NCBI GenBank assembly: GCA_030604545.1
Contig: JAUVVS010000150.1
Coordinates: forward strand, 1-5,948
DNA from: Deltaproteobacteria bacterium
Lineage (GTDB): Bacteria; Desulfobacterota; Desulfobacteria; Desulfobacterales; JAUVVS01
Reading direction: 5' to 3'
Length of the DNA: 5,948 bases
The notes beneath the pieces were generated by a model that did no database searches, was not told the origin of the DNA, and was given only the letters and a program-made list of their open reading frames with translations. The position numbers and the translations under genes were made by a program. Positions 1-5,878 of this stretch are shown here, in pieces (position 1 is the first letter of the stretch; each line of letters starts with the position of its first letter).

Positions 1-73
1 AAAAGCTTCTCTAAATTGCAAGAACTCGGGCTAACGCCCTCAAACAGCTTGCAATTTTTAACGTTCAGCTTTT
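1..73. repeat. Nested palindromic repeat (REP-like) upstream of tilS
   Basis: Three inverted repeats share nearly the same centre. The perfect 10-bp arms AAATTGCAAG (13-22) and CTTGCAATTT (48-57) enclose a second hairpin, GGGC (28-31) with GCCC (36-39) and a TAAC loop. An outer pair, AAAAGCT (1-7) and AGCTTTT (67-73), encloses both. The 10-bp stem runs into a T-rich stretch (55-59), so it could also act as a weak terminator for a gene left of the window. No coding frame fits. The layered symmetry resembles dispersed REP-type palindromes of bacterial intergenic DNA. The outer arm begins at base 1, so the true left end may lie outside the window. Confidence 0.6.
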
Positions 74-157
74 CATGAATCTTTTTCCAAAAATGCTCAA
101 TCTCGCTCGCAAATGACTTTTTACGAGTTTATCAATATTTAAAATCTAAACTAATTT
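74..157 (+). other. tilS leader, no gene seen
   Basis: This stretch has no reading frame and no clear Shine-Dalgarno sequence before the tilS ATG. It contains the 13-mer AAAAATGCTCAAT (89-101), which recurs at 1709-1721 inside the left end of the element between tilS and ftsH, so it may be repeat-derived. A TAAAAT hexamer at 140-145 resembles a -10 box but has no good -35 partner at the usual distance. If used, it would give a leader only a few nucleotides long. I do not call a promoter here. Confidence 0.4.
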
Positions 158-1630
158 ATGCCAAAAACACATAAAGGCTGCAATAAAGACCAGGTAAGTA
201 TAAAGTTATTAAACACTGTAGAAAAAACCATTACCGCCTATGGAATGTTTCAACCTGACGACTCGGTCCTTGTGGGTGTTTCAGGAGGACCTGATTCTGT
301 GGCTTTACTCCATCTGTTGCTAATTTTGGCCCCAAGATTTTCCATCAGCCTTGGAGTTGCCCACCTAAATCACTGCCTCCGGGAAAAGGATTCAGAACAT
401 GATGCGGAATTTGTTGCCTCTCTTGCCAAAAAATTAGACTTGCCTTTATATATTTACAAGGAGGATGTTCGAGAATATCAGCATAAGCATAAGCTCTCAT
501 TGGAAGAAGCAGCCAGACATGTTCGTTACGCCTTTTATAATAATGTAGCAGAAAAGAATGACTATAACAAAATCGCCCTTGGCCATCATTCTGATGACAA
601 TGCTGAACTTGTCTTGATGTATTTATTTCGAGGAAGCGGCCCTCTTGGTATTTCAGGTATGCCGCCTGTAAGGGATGAAAAGATTGTACGTCCTCTTATC
701 AAATTAACAAGATCAGAAATTATTAACTATCTAAACAAAAATGGTATAAAATATGATTCCGACAAAACCAATAAAGACATAAGACATCTGCGCAATAGAA
801 TCCGCCATCATTTAATCCCTTTGTTAAAAAAGTCATATAATCCCAGAATAGTCGAATCTCTAAACCGGTTTGCTTTAATTGTGAGATGTGAAGATGAATG
901 GATTGAGGATGCCATAAACCATATCTATCAAAACTCTGTTTTAAATCTTAAAGAGGATAAAATTGTTCTTTCTGTTCCAAAGCTTGACAGTATTCATCCT
1001 GCAATAAAAAGGAGAATAATAAGAAAAGCGATTGAAAAAATTAAGGGAAATTTAAGACGTATTACATACTTACATATAAATAATGCAATAACCCTTTTGC
1101 AAAGTGGACCCACTTACGGAAGTCTTGACTTGCCGGACCGTATCAGGGTCAGTCGAGACAACGACATTATTATCTTTTCAAAAGAAAAAAATGCTTTGCG
1201 TCGTTTAAATGTGAAATCCATCGAACACGAAGCAATTTCTTTTAAATACAAGATATTAAAACCTGGCTTAATATTCTTAAAAGAGATAGGTATGCATCTG
1301 ACATTTTCTGAAATTGGTATTGAAGATCTACCTGATTTGCGCCGTACTGGGCATAACGTTGCTTTTTTTGATATGGATAGTATAAGGTTTCCCCTGAATC
1401 TGAGAAATTTTCAGCCGGGTGACCGTTTTAACCCTCTCGGCATGACAGGTACACAGAAAGTTAAAAAATATTTTATAAATAAAAAGGTTCAGAGGTTTAA
1501 ACGAGCAAGTTGCCCCATTCTTCTAGGCCAGGGAAAAATCATCTGGGTTGTCGGTCATAGAATAGATGATTCTGTTAAGATTCAACCTTCAACTAGTAAT
1601 GTACTAAAAGTGGAACTTTTCCTTGCCTAA
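158..1630 (+). CDS. tilS: tRNA(Ile)-lysidine synthetase TilS
   Basis: TilS uses ATP and lysine to convert cytidine 34 of the CAU-anticodon tRNA-Ile to lysidine in the cytoplasm, so the tRNA reads AUA and is charged with Ile instead of Met. The PP-loop SGGPDS is at residues 42-47. Also visible are HLNHCLR (69-75), the EEAARHVRY segment (116-124), GHHSDDNAE (142-150, equivalent to the usual HHADDQAE), GSGPLGISGMPP (159-170) and RNRIRHHLIPLL (212-223). The C-terminal TilS domain covers about 408-487, with PGDRFNPLG and VVGHRID. At 490 aa it is full length, slightly long for the family. The ATG is the only good start upstream of the PP-loop: the next in-frame ATG is residue 30, just before the conserved core. 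No Shine-Dalgarno is seen, so the first 15-20 residues are less certain. The identification is firm. Confidence 0.95.
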   Translation: MPKTHKGCNKDQVSIKLLNTVEKTITAYGMFQPDDSVLVGVSGGPDSVALLHLLLILAPRFSISLGVAHLNHCLREKDSEHDAEFVASLAKKLDLPLYIYKEDVREYQHKHKLSLEEAARHVRYAFYNNVAEKNDYNKIALGHHSDDNAELVLMYLFRGSGPLGISGMPPVRDEKIVRPLIKLTRSEIINYLNKNGIKYDSDKTNKDIRHLRNRIRHHLIPLLKKSYNPRIVESLNRFALIVRCEDEWIEDAINHIYQNSVLNLKEDKIVLSVPKLDSIHPAIKRRIIRKAIEKIKGNLRRITYLHINNAITLLQSGPTYGSLDLPDRIRVSRDNDIIIFSKEKNALRRLNVKSIEHEAISFKYKILKPGLIFLKEIGMHLTFSEIGIEDLPDLRRTGHNVAFFDMDSIRFPLNLRNFQPGDRFNPLGMTGTQKVKKYFINKKVQRFKRASCPILLGQGKIIWVVGHRIDDSVKIQPSTSNVLKVELFLA

Positions 1631-1693
1631 TTTACCAATGATGATTAATATCTAGTTTTCGATCAGAAACAGCCCTTTTCTTTTTTTATTCAG

Positions 1694-1698
1694 GTTTA
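1694..1698. repeat. Left target-site duplication, GTTTA
   Basis: GTTTA directly abuts the left terminal repeat and is repeated exactly at 1841-1845, directly after the right terminal repeat. A perfect 5-bp direct repeat in register with both ends is what a transposition event leaves. A match this short could arise by chance, but its exact placement at both boundaries supports insertion. Confidence 0.6.
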
Positions 1699-1840
1699 GA
1701 GACCTTTGAAAAATGCTCAATTTTGTTCAAGTTCAAGGAAGGCGAAAATTTTAACCACAGGAATACATTGAGTATTTTGAGGATTACAATTTGAGTCTGA
1801 CACAGAAATTGGGCAAAAGGGGGCGTTTTGCAAAGGTCTC
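1699..1840. mobile_element. MITE-like non-autonomous element between tilS and ftsH
   Basis: The ends are inverted repeats. The left begins GAGACCTTTG (1699-1708) and the right ends CAAAGGTCTC (1831-1840). Extending inward, about 22 of 27 positions match, ending in TTTTG on the left (1721-1725) opposite CAAAA on the right (1814-1818). Flanking GTTTA copies look like a 5-bp target duplication. At 142 bp it is too short for a transposase; the only frame across it, on the - strand, runs past both ends and looks non-coding. It is best described as a miniature inverted-repeat element that would need a transposase in trans from an element with similar ends. The parent family is not identified. The arms are imperfect, so it is probably not recent. 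Confidence 0.65.
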
Positions 1841-1857
1841 GTTTAACAGGGTTAGAT
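1828..1857 (+). promoter_or_regulatory. Weak candidate promoter for ftsH at the element's right end
   Basis: TTGCAA (1828-1833, 4 of 6 against TTGACA) lies inside the right terminal repeat. It is followed after 18 nt by TTAGAT (1852-1857, 3 of 6 against TATAAT). Transcription would start near 1864, about 12 nt before the ftsH Shine-Dalgarno. The arrangement is plausible but the boxes are weak. Read-through from tilS is the alternative. Confidence 0.2.
1841..1845. repeat. Right target-site duplication, GTTTA
   Basis: This is the second copy of the 5-bp GTTTA repeat, starting at the base after the right terminal repeat. It pairs with 1694-1698. Removing one copy plus the element would leave a tilS-ftsH spacer of about 112 nt. 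Confidence 0.6.
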
Positions 1858-1875
1858 AAACAGAGAACCATTTTC

Positions 1876-1881
1876 AGGAGG
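1876..1881 (+). promoter_or_regulatory. Shine-Dalgarno AGGAGG fixing the TTG start of ftsH
   Basis: A perfect AGGAGG sits 8 nt before the TTG at 1890-1892. It decides the start, because the frame then reads straight into the N-terminus MNPFYKNLALW expected for this type of FtsH. It is the only strong ribosome binding site in the window. Confidence 0.85.
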
Positions 1882-1889
1882 AAAATCTT

Positions 1890-3725
1890 TTGAATCCATT
1901 TTATAAAAATCTGGCTTTATGGCTGGTCATCACGTTGATGATGGTCATGCTTTATAATCTTTTTAATCAACAGCAGGTATCTGAAACAAACATCAGTTAT
2001 ACAGAATTCCTCGCCATGGTGGATAATGAAAATGTGGCTGAAGTCGTTATTCAAGGCCAGGAACTATTTGTTACCGATATAAACAGAAATCGTTTCAAGA
2101 TATTTGCACCTCAGGACAGTGATCTGATCAAAATCCTTAGGCAAAAGGGCGTATCTATTAAAGCAAAACCACCATCTGAATCACCATGGTATATGTCTAT
2201 CCTTGTTTCATGGTTTCCTATGGTTGTGCTTATCGGGGTATGGATATTTTTTATGCGCCAAATGCAAGCCGGAGGAGGTAAAGCCCTTTCATTCGGAAAG
2301 AGTCGGGCACGTCTGCTTTCTGATCAATCAGAAAAGGTTACATTTGAAGATGTTGCAGGAATTGATGAAGCAAAAGAAGAGCTTGAAGAAATTGTTGAGT
2401 TTCTTAAAGATCCCAAAAAATTTACGCGTCTCGGAGGACGTATACCTAAGGGAGTTCTTGTGATGGGGCCACCCGGCACCGGGAAAACTCTTCTGGCACG
2501 GGCCATTGCGGGGGAAGCAAGTGTACCCTTTTTTAGTATCAGTGGTTCGGATTTTGTGGAAATGTTTGTCGGTGTGGGTGCATCACGAGTTAGAGACCTT
2601 TTTGTCCAGGGCAAAAAGAACGCTCCGTGTATTATTTTCATTGACGAAATCGATGCAGTTGGAAGGCATCGGGGTGCCGGGCTTGGGGGAGGGCATGATG
2701 AAAGAGAACAGACCTTAAATCAGCTTTTGGTTGAAATGGACGGATTTGAATCGAATGAAGGTGTTATCCTGATATCCGCCACAAATCGACCAGATGTACT
2801 TGATCCGGCTCTCTTACGGCCTGGCCGTTTTGACCGGCAGGTTTTTATTTCACTCCCTGATATCAGGGGCCGCGAATTGATACTTAAGGTTCATATGAAA
2901 AAAACACCGATCGCCCAGGATGTTGATCCTAATATACTGGCCAGGGGAACACCCGGTTTCTCGGGCGCAGATTTGGAAAATCTTGTAAACGAAGCAGCCC
3001 TTCTTGCAGCAAAAAGAAATAAAGAAAAAATCGATATGTCCGACTTTGAAGATTCCAAGGACAAAGTATACATGGGGCTGGAACGTAAATCTAAAGTTAT
3101 CAAGGAGGAAGACAGAAAGACTACGGCATATCACGAAGGAGGTCACGCTCTTGTTGCCCGCTTCCTGCCCGATACCGATGAAGTCAACAAGATAACCATA
3201 ATTCCCAGAGGTCGTGCGGCGGGGATCACCTGGTTTTTACCCGAAGAAAGGGATTTTAAATATAAAGATCAACTTGAAAACGAATTGGCAATAGCCTTTG
3301 GAGGACGTGTAGCAGAAGAGATTGTTTTTAACCGTATCAGTACAGGTGCTGCCAACGATATCAAGCAAGCAACGGATCTTGCTCAGCAAATGGTACGTAG
3401 CTGGGGTATGAGTGAAGAGCTTGGCCCTCTTTCTTATGCAAAAAATGAGGAACAGATTTTTTTAGGAAGGGAAATAGCCCAGCATAGGGATTATTCTGAT
3501 GAAACAGCACGTAAGATTGACGAAGAAATAAAAAGTTTAATCAATAAGTCTTATAACCGTGCAAAAACGGTTTTAAATAAAAATTTAGATGTTCTTCACA
3601 AACTGGCGGAACTTCTACTTGAAAAAGAGACTGTTTTGGGAAAGGAACTGGATGAACTTATTCTCTCGCTTAGACCCGATATCGAGCTTACGTCAAAGAA
3701 AACTGAAAAGGCAGAAGCCGGCTAA
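1890..3725 (+). CDS. ftsH: ATP-dependent zinc metalloprotease FtsH
   Basis: FtsH is a hexameric inner-membrane protease that pulls unfolded or unassembled membrane proteins and short-lived regulators through an AAA+ pore and degrades them. Order of parts: membrane segment about 7-25; extracytoplasmic FtsH_ext domain about 26-102; second membrane segment about 103-123; AAA+ module with Walker A GPPGTGKT (193-200), pore-loop region MFVGVG (225-230), Walker B IIFIDEID (248-255), and a second region of homology (297-316) with likely Arg fingers R310 and R313. The M41 protease has HEGGH (415-419) in place of the commoner HEAGH; H415 and H419 bind zinc, E416 is catalytic, and D490 in GAANDI is the likely third ligand. 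At 611 aa it is full length, with a short charged tail. It starts at TTG behind a strong AGGAGG. folP follows 15 nt after the stop, suggesting co-transcription. Confidence 0.98.
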   Translation: MNPFYKNLALWLVITLMMVMLYNLFNQQQVSETNISYTEFLAMVDNENVAEVVIQGQELFVTDINRNRFKIFAPQDSDLIKILRQKGVSIKAKPPSESPWYMSILVSWFPMVVLIGVWIFFMRQMQAGGGKALSFGKSRARLLSDQSEKVTFEDVAGIDEAKEELEEIVEFLKDPKKFTRLGGRIPKGVLVMGPPGTGKTLLARAIAGEASVPFFSISGSDFVEMFVGVGASRVRDLFVQGKKNAPCIIFIDEIDAVGRHRGAGLGGGHDEREQTLNQLLVEMDGFESNEGVILISATNRPDVLDPALLRPGRFDRQVFISLPDIRGRELILKVHMKKTPIAQDVDPNILARGTPGFSGADLENLVNEAALLAAKRNKEKIDMSDFEDSKDKVYMGLERKSKVIKEEDRKTTAYHEGGHALVARFLPDTDEVNKITIIPRGRAAGITWFLPEERDFKYKDQLENELAIAFGGRVAEEIVFNRISTGAANDIKQATDLAQQMVRSWGMSEELGPLSYAKNEEQIFLGREIAQHRDYSDETARKIDEEIKSLINKSYNRAKTVLNKNLDVLHKLAELLLEKETVLGKELDELILSLRPDIELTSKKTEKAEAG

Positions 3726-3740
3726 GTTTCTTGTATCAAT

Positions 3741-4616
3741 ATGAAAACATTTAAGCTTTCATGGAATACGCACAGCCTTGAATTAGGCAAACGCACCTGC
3801 ATTATGGGAATTCTGAATGTGACTCCCGATTCATTTTCTGATGGAGGAAAATTTTTCACATTCGATGCTGCCGTTGCTCAGGGAGAAAGGCTGTTTACAG
3901 ATGGGGCTGATATAATTGACATAGGGGGGGAATCCACGCGACCATTTTCAGAGATGGTGTCCGGGGAAGAGGAAATCCGACGCGTTGTACCTGTTATTGA
4001 AAAACTTGCAAAACGTGTTTCAATACCCATTTCCATTGATACAACCAAAGCAATTGTAGCCAAACAAGCCATTGAAGCCGGCGCTTCCATAATTAACGAT
4101 ATAAGTTCGTTACGCTTTGATCCTGATATGGCGGATATAGCCGCAAAATACAAAGTGCCTGTTATTATGATGCATATAAAAGGAACTCCCAAGACTATGC
4201 AGGTCCTGCCAACTTATGAAGATCTTATTAGTGAAATTAAAGATTTTCTTACAGATGCAATCGATAGCGCAAATAAAAAAGGAATCTCAAGATCTAAAAT
4301 TATAATCGACCCTGGAATTGGTTTTGGAAAAACTGTAGAACATAATCTTTTATTAATTAAAAACCTGCACGAATTTAAAACTTTAGATATTCCCATACTC
4401 ATCGGGCCTTCAAGAAAATCATTTTTGAGAAATATCCTTAAAGATGAAATAAGCAAAGATATTGATCCTAACCTGTCTGAAGTGGAAACCGGCACCCAGG
4501 CGGCAATTGCCGCGACTATTTTGCATGGAGCTCACATCGTAAGGGTTCATGATGTTGCCAATAACCGTGCAACAGTAAAAATTATTGATGCTATTAGACA
4601 TGCGGGTAATTATTAG
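3741..4616 (+). CDS. folP: Dihydropteroate synthase FolP
   Basis: DHPS condenses 6-hydroxymethyl-7,8-dihydropterin pyrophosphate with p-aminobenzoate to give 7,8-dihydropteroate in cytoplasmic folate synthesis; it is the sulfonamide target. The 291-aa TIM-barrel protein is full length. Signatures: MGILNVTPDSFSDGG (22-36, pterin-pyrophosphate loop, N26), GGESTRP (62-68, T66 and R67), SIDTTK (98-103, D100), N119, MMHIKGTPKTMQ (143-154), DPGIGFGK (190-197, D190), GPSRKSF (222-228, K226) and RVH (268-270). These align with the E. coli ligand set N22, T62, R63, D96, N115, D185, K221, R255 and H257. Nothing looks degenerate. The ATG has no visible Shine-Dalgarno; 15 nt from the ftsH stop, it may depend on translational coupling. 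In many relatives this cluster continues to cdaA and glmM; here it ends and a convergent gene follows. Confidence 0.97.
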   Translation: MKTFKLSWNTHSLELGKRTCIMGILNVTPDSFSDGGKFFTFDAAVAQGERLFTDGADIIDIGGESTRPFSEMVSGEEEIRRVVPVIEKLAKRVSIPISIDTTKAIVAKQAIEAGASIINDISSLRFDPDMADIAAKYKVPVIMMHIKGTPKTMQVLPTYEDLISEIKDFLTDAIDSANKKGISRSKIIIDPGIGFGKTVEHNLLLIKNLHEFKTLDIPILIGPSRKSFLRNILKDEISKDIDPNLSEVETGTQAAIAATILHGAHIVRVHDVANNRATVKIIDAIRHAGNY

Positions 4617-4629
4617 GCCTTTAGTAACT

Positions 4630-4669
4630 CAATATCGCCAAAATATTGTAGATATGATTGTAAATCATA
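4630..4669 (+). terminator. Two small AT-rich hairpins after folP, possible weak terminator
   Basis: CAATAT (4630-4635) pairs with ATATTG (4643-4648), and TATGATT (4653-4659) pairs perfectly with AATCATA (4663-4669) across a 3-nt loop. They lie 14-53 nt after the folP stop, where the + strand transcript should end. Neither stem is GC-rich and neither is followed directly by a T-run, so intrinsic termination is only a possibility. Confidence 0.25.
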
Positions 4670-4682
4670 GGTTTCAGTAATC

Positions 4683-4781
4683 GTTTTAGGTTTTAAGTTT
4701 TAGGTTTTATGTTAAATGATTGCAGTTTCTTTAAATTGACAGAATACCACCACTTAAAACTTAACACCTCAAACTTAAAAC
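4683..4781. repeat. Inverted pair of heptamer arrays between folP and the MBL gene
   Basis: The left block is a tandem run of 7-mers: GTTTTAG, GTTTTAA, GTTTTAG, GTTTTAT, then the degenerate GTTAAAT (4683-4717). The right block is the same kind of array in inverse orientation: CTTAAAA, CTTAACA, CCTCAAA, CTTAAAA (4753-4780). As a result 4690-4713 pairs with 4758-4781 at 21 of 24 positions, including 11 perfect outer pairs, around a loop of about 44 nt. This could form a long AT-rich hairpin in either transcript and might serve as a bidirectional end signal between the convergent genes. No reading frame is present. Confidence 0.7.
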
Positions 4782-4791
4782 ACTTTTATTA

Positions 4792-4829
4792 AGACGGTTT
4801 CCTTTCCAAGTTTCACCGTCTACAACGGT
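4792..4829. other. Alternative short hairpins sharing one arm
   Basis: AGACGGT (4792-4798) pairs perfectly with ACCGTCT (4815-4821) across 16 nt. The ACCGT at 4815-4819 can instead pair with ACGGT (4825-4829) across a 5-nt loop, so the two stems exclude each other. Neither is followed by a clear T-run on either strand. The location just beyond the MBL stop fits 3'-end structure for that gene; no more can be claimed. Confidence 0.35.
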
Positions 4830-4843
4830 ACAGGCAAGTATCG

Positions 4844-4857
4844 AGTTTCAAGTTTCA
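4844..4857. repeat. Tandem AGTTTCA heptamer over the MBL stop codon
   Basis: Two perfect AGTTTCA units lie in tandem, with a third isolated copy at 4809-4815. The MBL stop codon (TGA on the - strand, 4848-4850) and its last codons fall inside the pair, so a repeat unit forms the C-terminus (Ser-Glu-Thr-stop). It is a third short 7-mer type in this window. Confidence 0.5.
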
Positions 4858-5789
4858 CTAACCAGTCGATTCCCAACAGTCTTCAGATGCCCAACAAATC
4901 CTTTTATACTGTTTGATAGAAATCCACGTTCTCTTTCTTTTGTGGCCTCGTCCATTTGAAAAAAACCAGCCAGAAGGGGGTCTTCCTTAAAAAGGCTATT
5001 CATACATGCTGCAAGCAACTTTTCTCCATTATTAGATTTTTTCATTTCATCACTGATAACCTCTTCCCAGAGCAAAAGCTGCTTTCGGTGAATCTCCAGC
5101 ATTTTCACGGCATCATTTTTTATGCCAAAATGACCGTAGCATATTTTATTAGGTTTTTTCATAATCATGGCGTCCAGGCTTTTAATAGAAATATCTAAAA
5201 AGAACCTATGTGGAGTTGCAGGACGGAGATACTCAAGCCTAAATGGAAGAGACAGGTAAACTCCCCCGGCCTCACCGGCAAAGAGGTATTCTGGAGTCTG
5301 GTAGCTGATATGGTGGAGGGAATGACCAGGAGTCGATATAGGAATAACCGTATTAGATTCAAAATTGTTTGCTTCAACAAGACGGTCGAAAGGAACAGCC
5401 TTAATTTCGCCATAGGCCTCTGCAGTTTTACCAAGGGCCATAATTGCTCCCTCCCATAAACGGGAAGGATCAATAAGATGGTCTATACCGGCCTTGTGAC
5501 AAATGACGGGGGTTTTTGGGAAACATGCGGTAATATCACCAATACCGCCTGCATGATCAATGTGAATATGTGTGAGTAAAATAAAATCGAGATGTTGTAC
5601 TTTTAAATCCTGCAGAGATTTCAAAAGGCCATCTACAGTTACGGATGGGCCCACATCTACAATAAAAGTTGTCTTGCCTTTATAAAGCCAAACCCCAATA
5701 AAATTGTTAAAGCCGGGTATTGGTGGATTAAGTGTGATAAGATAAAGATTATTTGAGACCTTTGAAATCTCATTGATCTTTGCATTCAA
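4848..5789 (-). CDS. Metallo-beta-lactamase-fold hydrolase, substrate unknown
   Basis: A 313-aa soluble MBL-fold protein with no signal peptide. Metal-site motifs: THIHIDH (73-79; H74, H76, D78, H79), H155 in STPGHSLHH (152-160), E173 in FAGEAGG (170-176) where most relatives have the bridging Asp, and H220 in CYGHFG (218-223). The N-terminus (NLYLITLNPPIPGFNNFIGVWL) and YLRPATP (187-193) recall single-domain MBL proteins related to archaeal ST1585; that link is from memory. The fold covers about residues 10-225; the rest is a mainly helical, charged tail. Most such proteins are thioester or ester hydrolases, but no substrate can be assigned and I give no symbol. The start is TTG, with a weak CAGG (5798-5801) 8 nt upstream; an in-frame stop at 5808-5810 and the early conserved core rule out most alternatives. 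It is convergent to folP. Confidence 0.85.
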   Translation of the reverse strand: MNAKINEISKVSNNLYLITLNPPIPGFNNFIGVWLYKGKTTFIVDVGPSVTVDGLLKSLQDLKVQHLDFILLTHIHIDHAGGIGDITACFPKTPVICHKAGIDHLIDPSRLWEGAIMALGKTAEAYGEIKAVPFDRLVEANNFESNTVIPISTPGHSLHHISYQTPEYLFAGEAGGVYLSLPFRLEYLRPATPHRFFLDISIKSLDAMIMKKPNKICYGHFGIKNDAVKMLEIHRKQLLLWEEVISDEMKKSNNGEKLLAACMNSLFKEDPLLAGFFQMDEATKERERGFLSNSIKGFVGHLKTVGNRLVSET

Positions 5790-5816
5790 TCGTTGAACCT
5801 GTATTTTTTAAAACCT

Positions 5817-5845
5817 CTTTTATTCGTAACCGTTCAGGGGTTCAA
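5817..5845 (-). promoter_or_regulatory. Candidate sigma70-type promoter of the MBL gene
   Basis: Read on the - strand, TTGAAC (5845-5840, 4 of 6) is followed after 17 nt by TAAAAG (5822-5817, 4 of 6). Transcription would begin near 5810, about 20 nt before the TTG start. The -35 box is one of the repeated GTTCAA units, so array units and promoter overlap. Both boxes are only moderate matches. Confidence 0.3.
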
Positions 5846-5878
5846 GGTTCAGTGTTCAAAGGTTATCGGTTTGACGAA
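5823..5878. repeat. 7-nt-period GGTTCAR array bracketed by an inverted repeat
   Basis: TTCA cores begin at 5833, 5841, 5848 and 5855, followed by a degenerate TTAT at 5863, so the spacing is 8, 7, 7 and 8 nt with units such as GGTTCAA and GGTTCAG. The array is flanked by TTCGTAACCG (5823-5832) and CGGTTTGACGAA (5867-5878), which pair over 10 bp with a 2-nt bulge. It lies immediately upstream of the MBL gene. It differs in sequence from the GTTTTAR array at 4683 but shares its period. Confidence 0.55.

Noticed and set aside
1646..1690. Possible tilS terminator before the element
   Set aside because: The only stem, GTTTTC with GAAAC around 1656-1671, is about five pairs with a bulge. The T-rich stretch begins several bases later, so it does not make a convincing intrinsic terminator.
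1686..1871. A 61-codon frame on the - strand across the tilS-ftsH spacer
   Set aside because: It spans the whole MITE-like element and both flanks, has no convincing ribosome binding site and resembles no family. The terminal repeats and target duplication explain this DNA better.
2324..2641. A 105-codon frame on the - strand inside ftsH
   Set aside because: It is antisense to the highly conserved AAA+ Walker region of ftsH, with low-complexity Ser/Pro-rich content typical of a shadow frame. The same applies to the other frames lying inside ftsH, folP and the MBL gene.
5755..5767. GAGACCTTTGAAA, identical to the outer 13 bases of the MITE-like element's left end
   Set aside because: It lies in the MBL coding region and encodes residues fitting the family N-terminus (ISKVSNNLYLI). 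Similarity to the element stops after 13 bases and no partner inverted end is nearby, so coincidence is more likely than an insertion.
5783..5785. ATG on the - strand as an alternative start for the MBL gene
   Set aside because: It is in a different frame from the MBL protein. The in-frame TTG at 5789-5787 is the only start that keeps the conserved N-terminal core.
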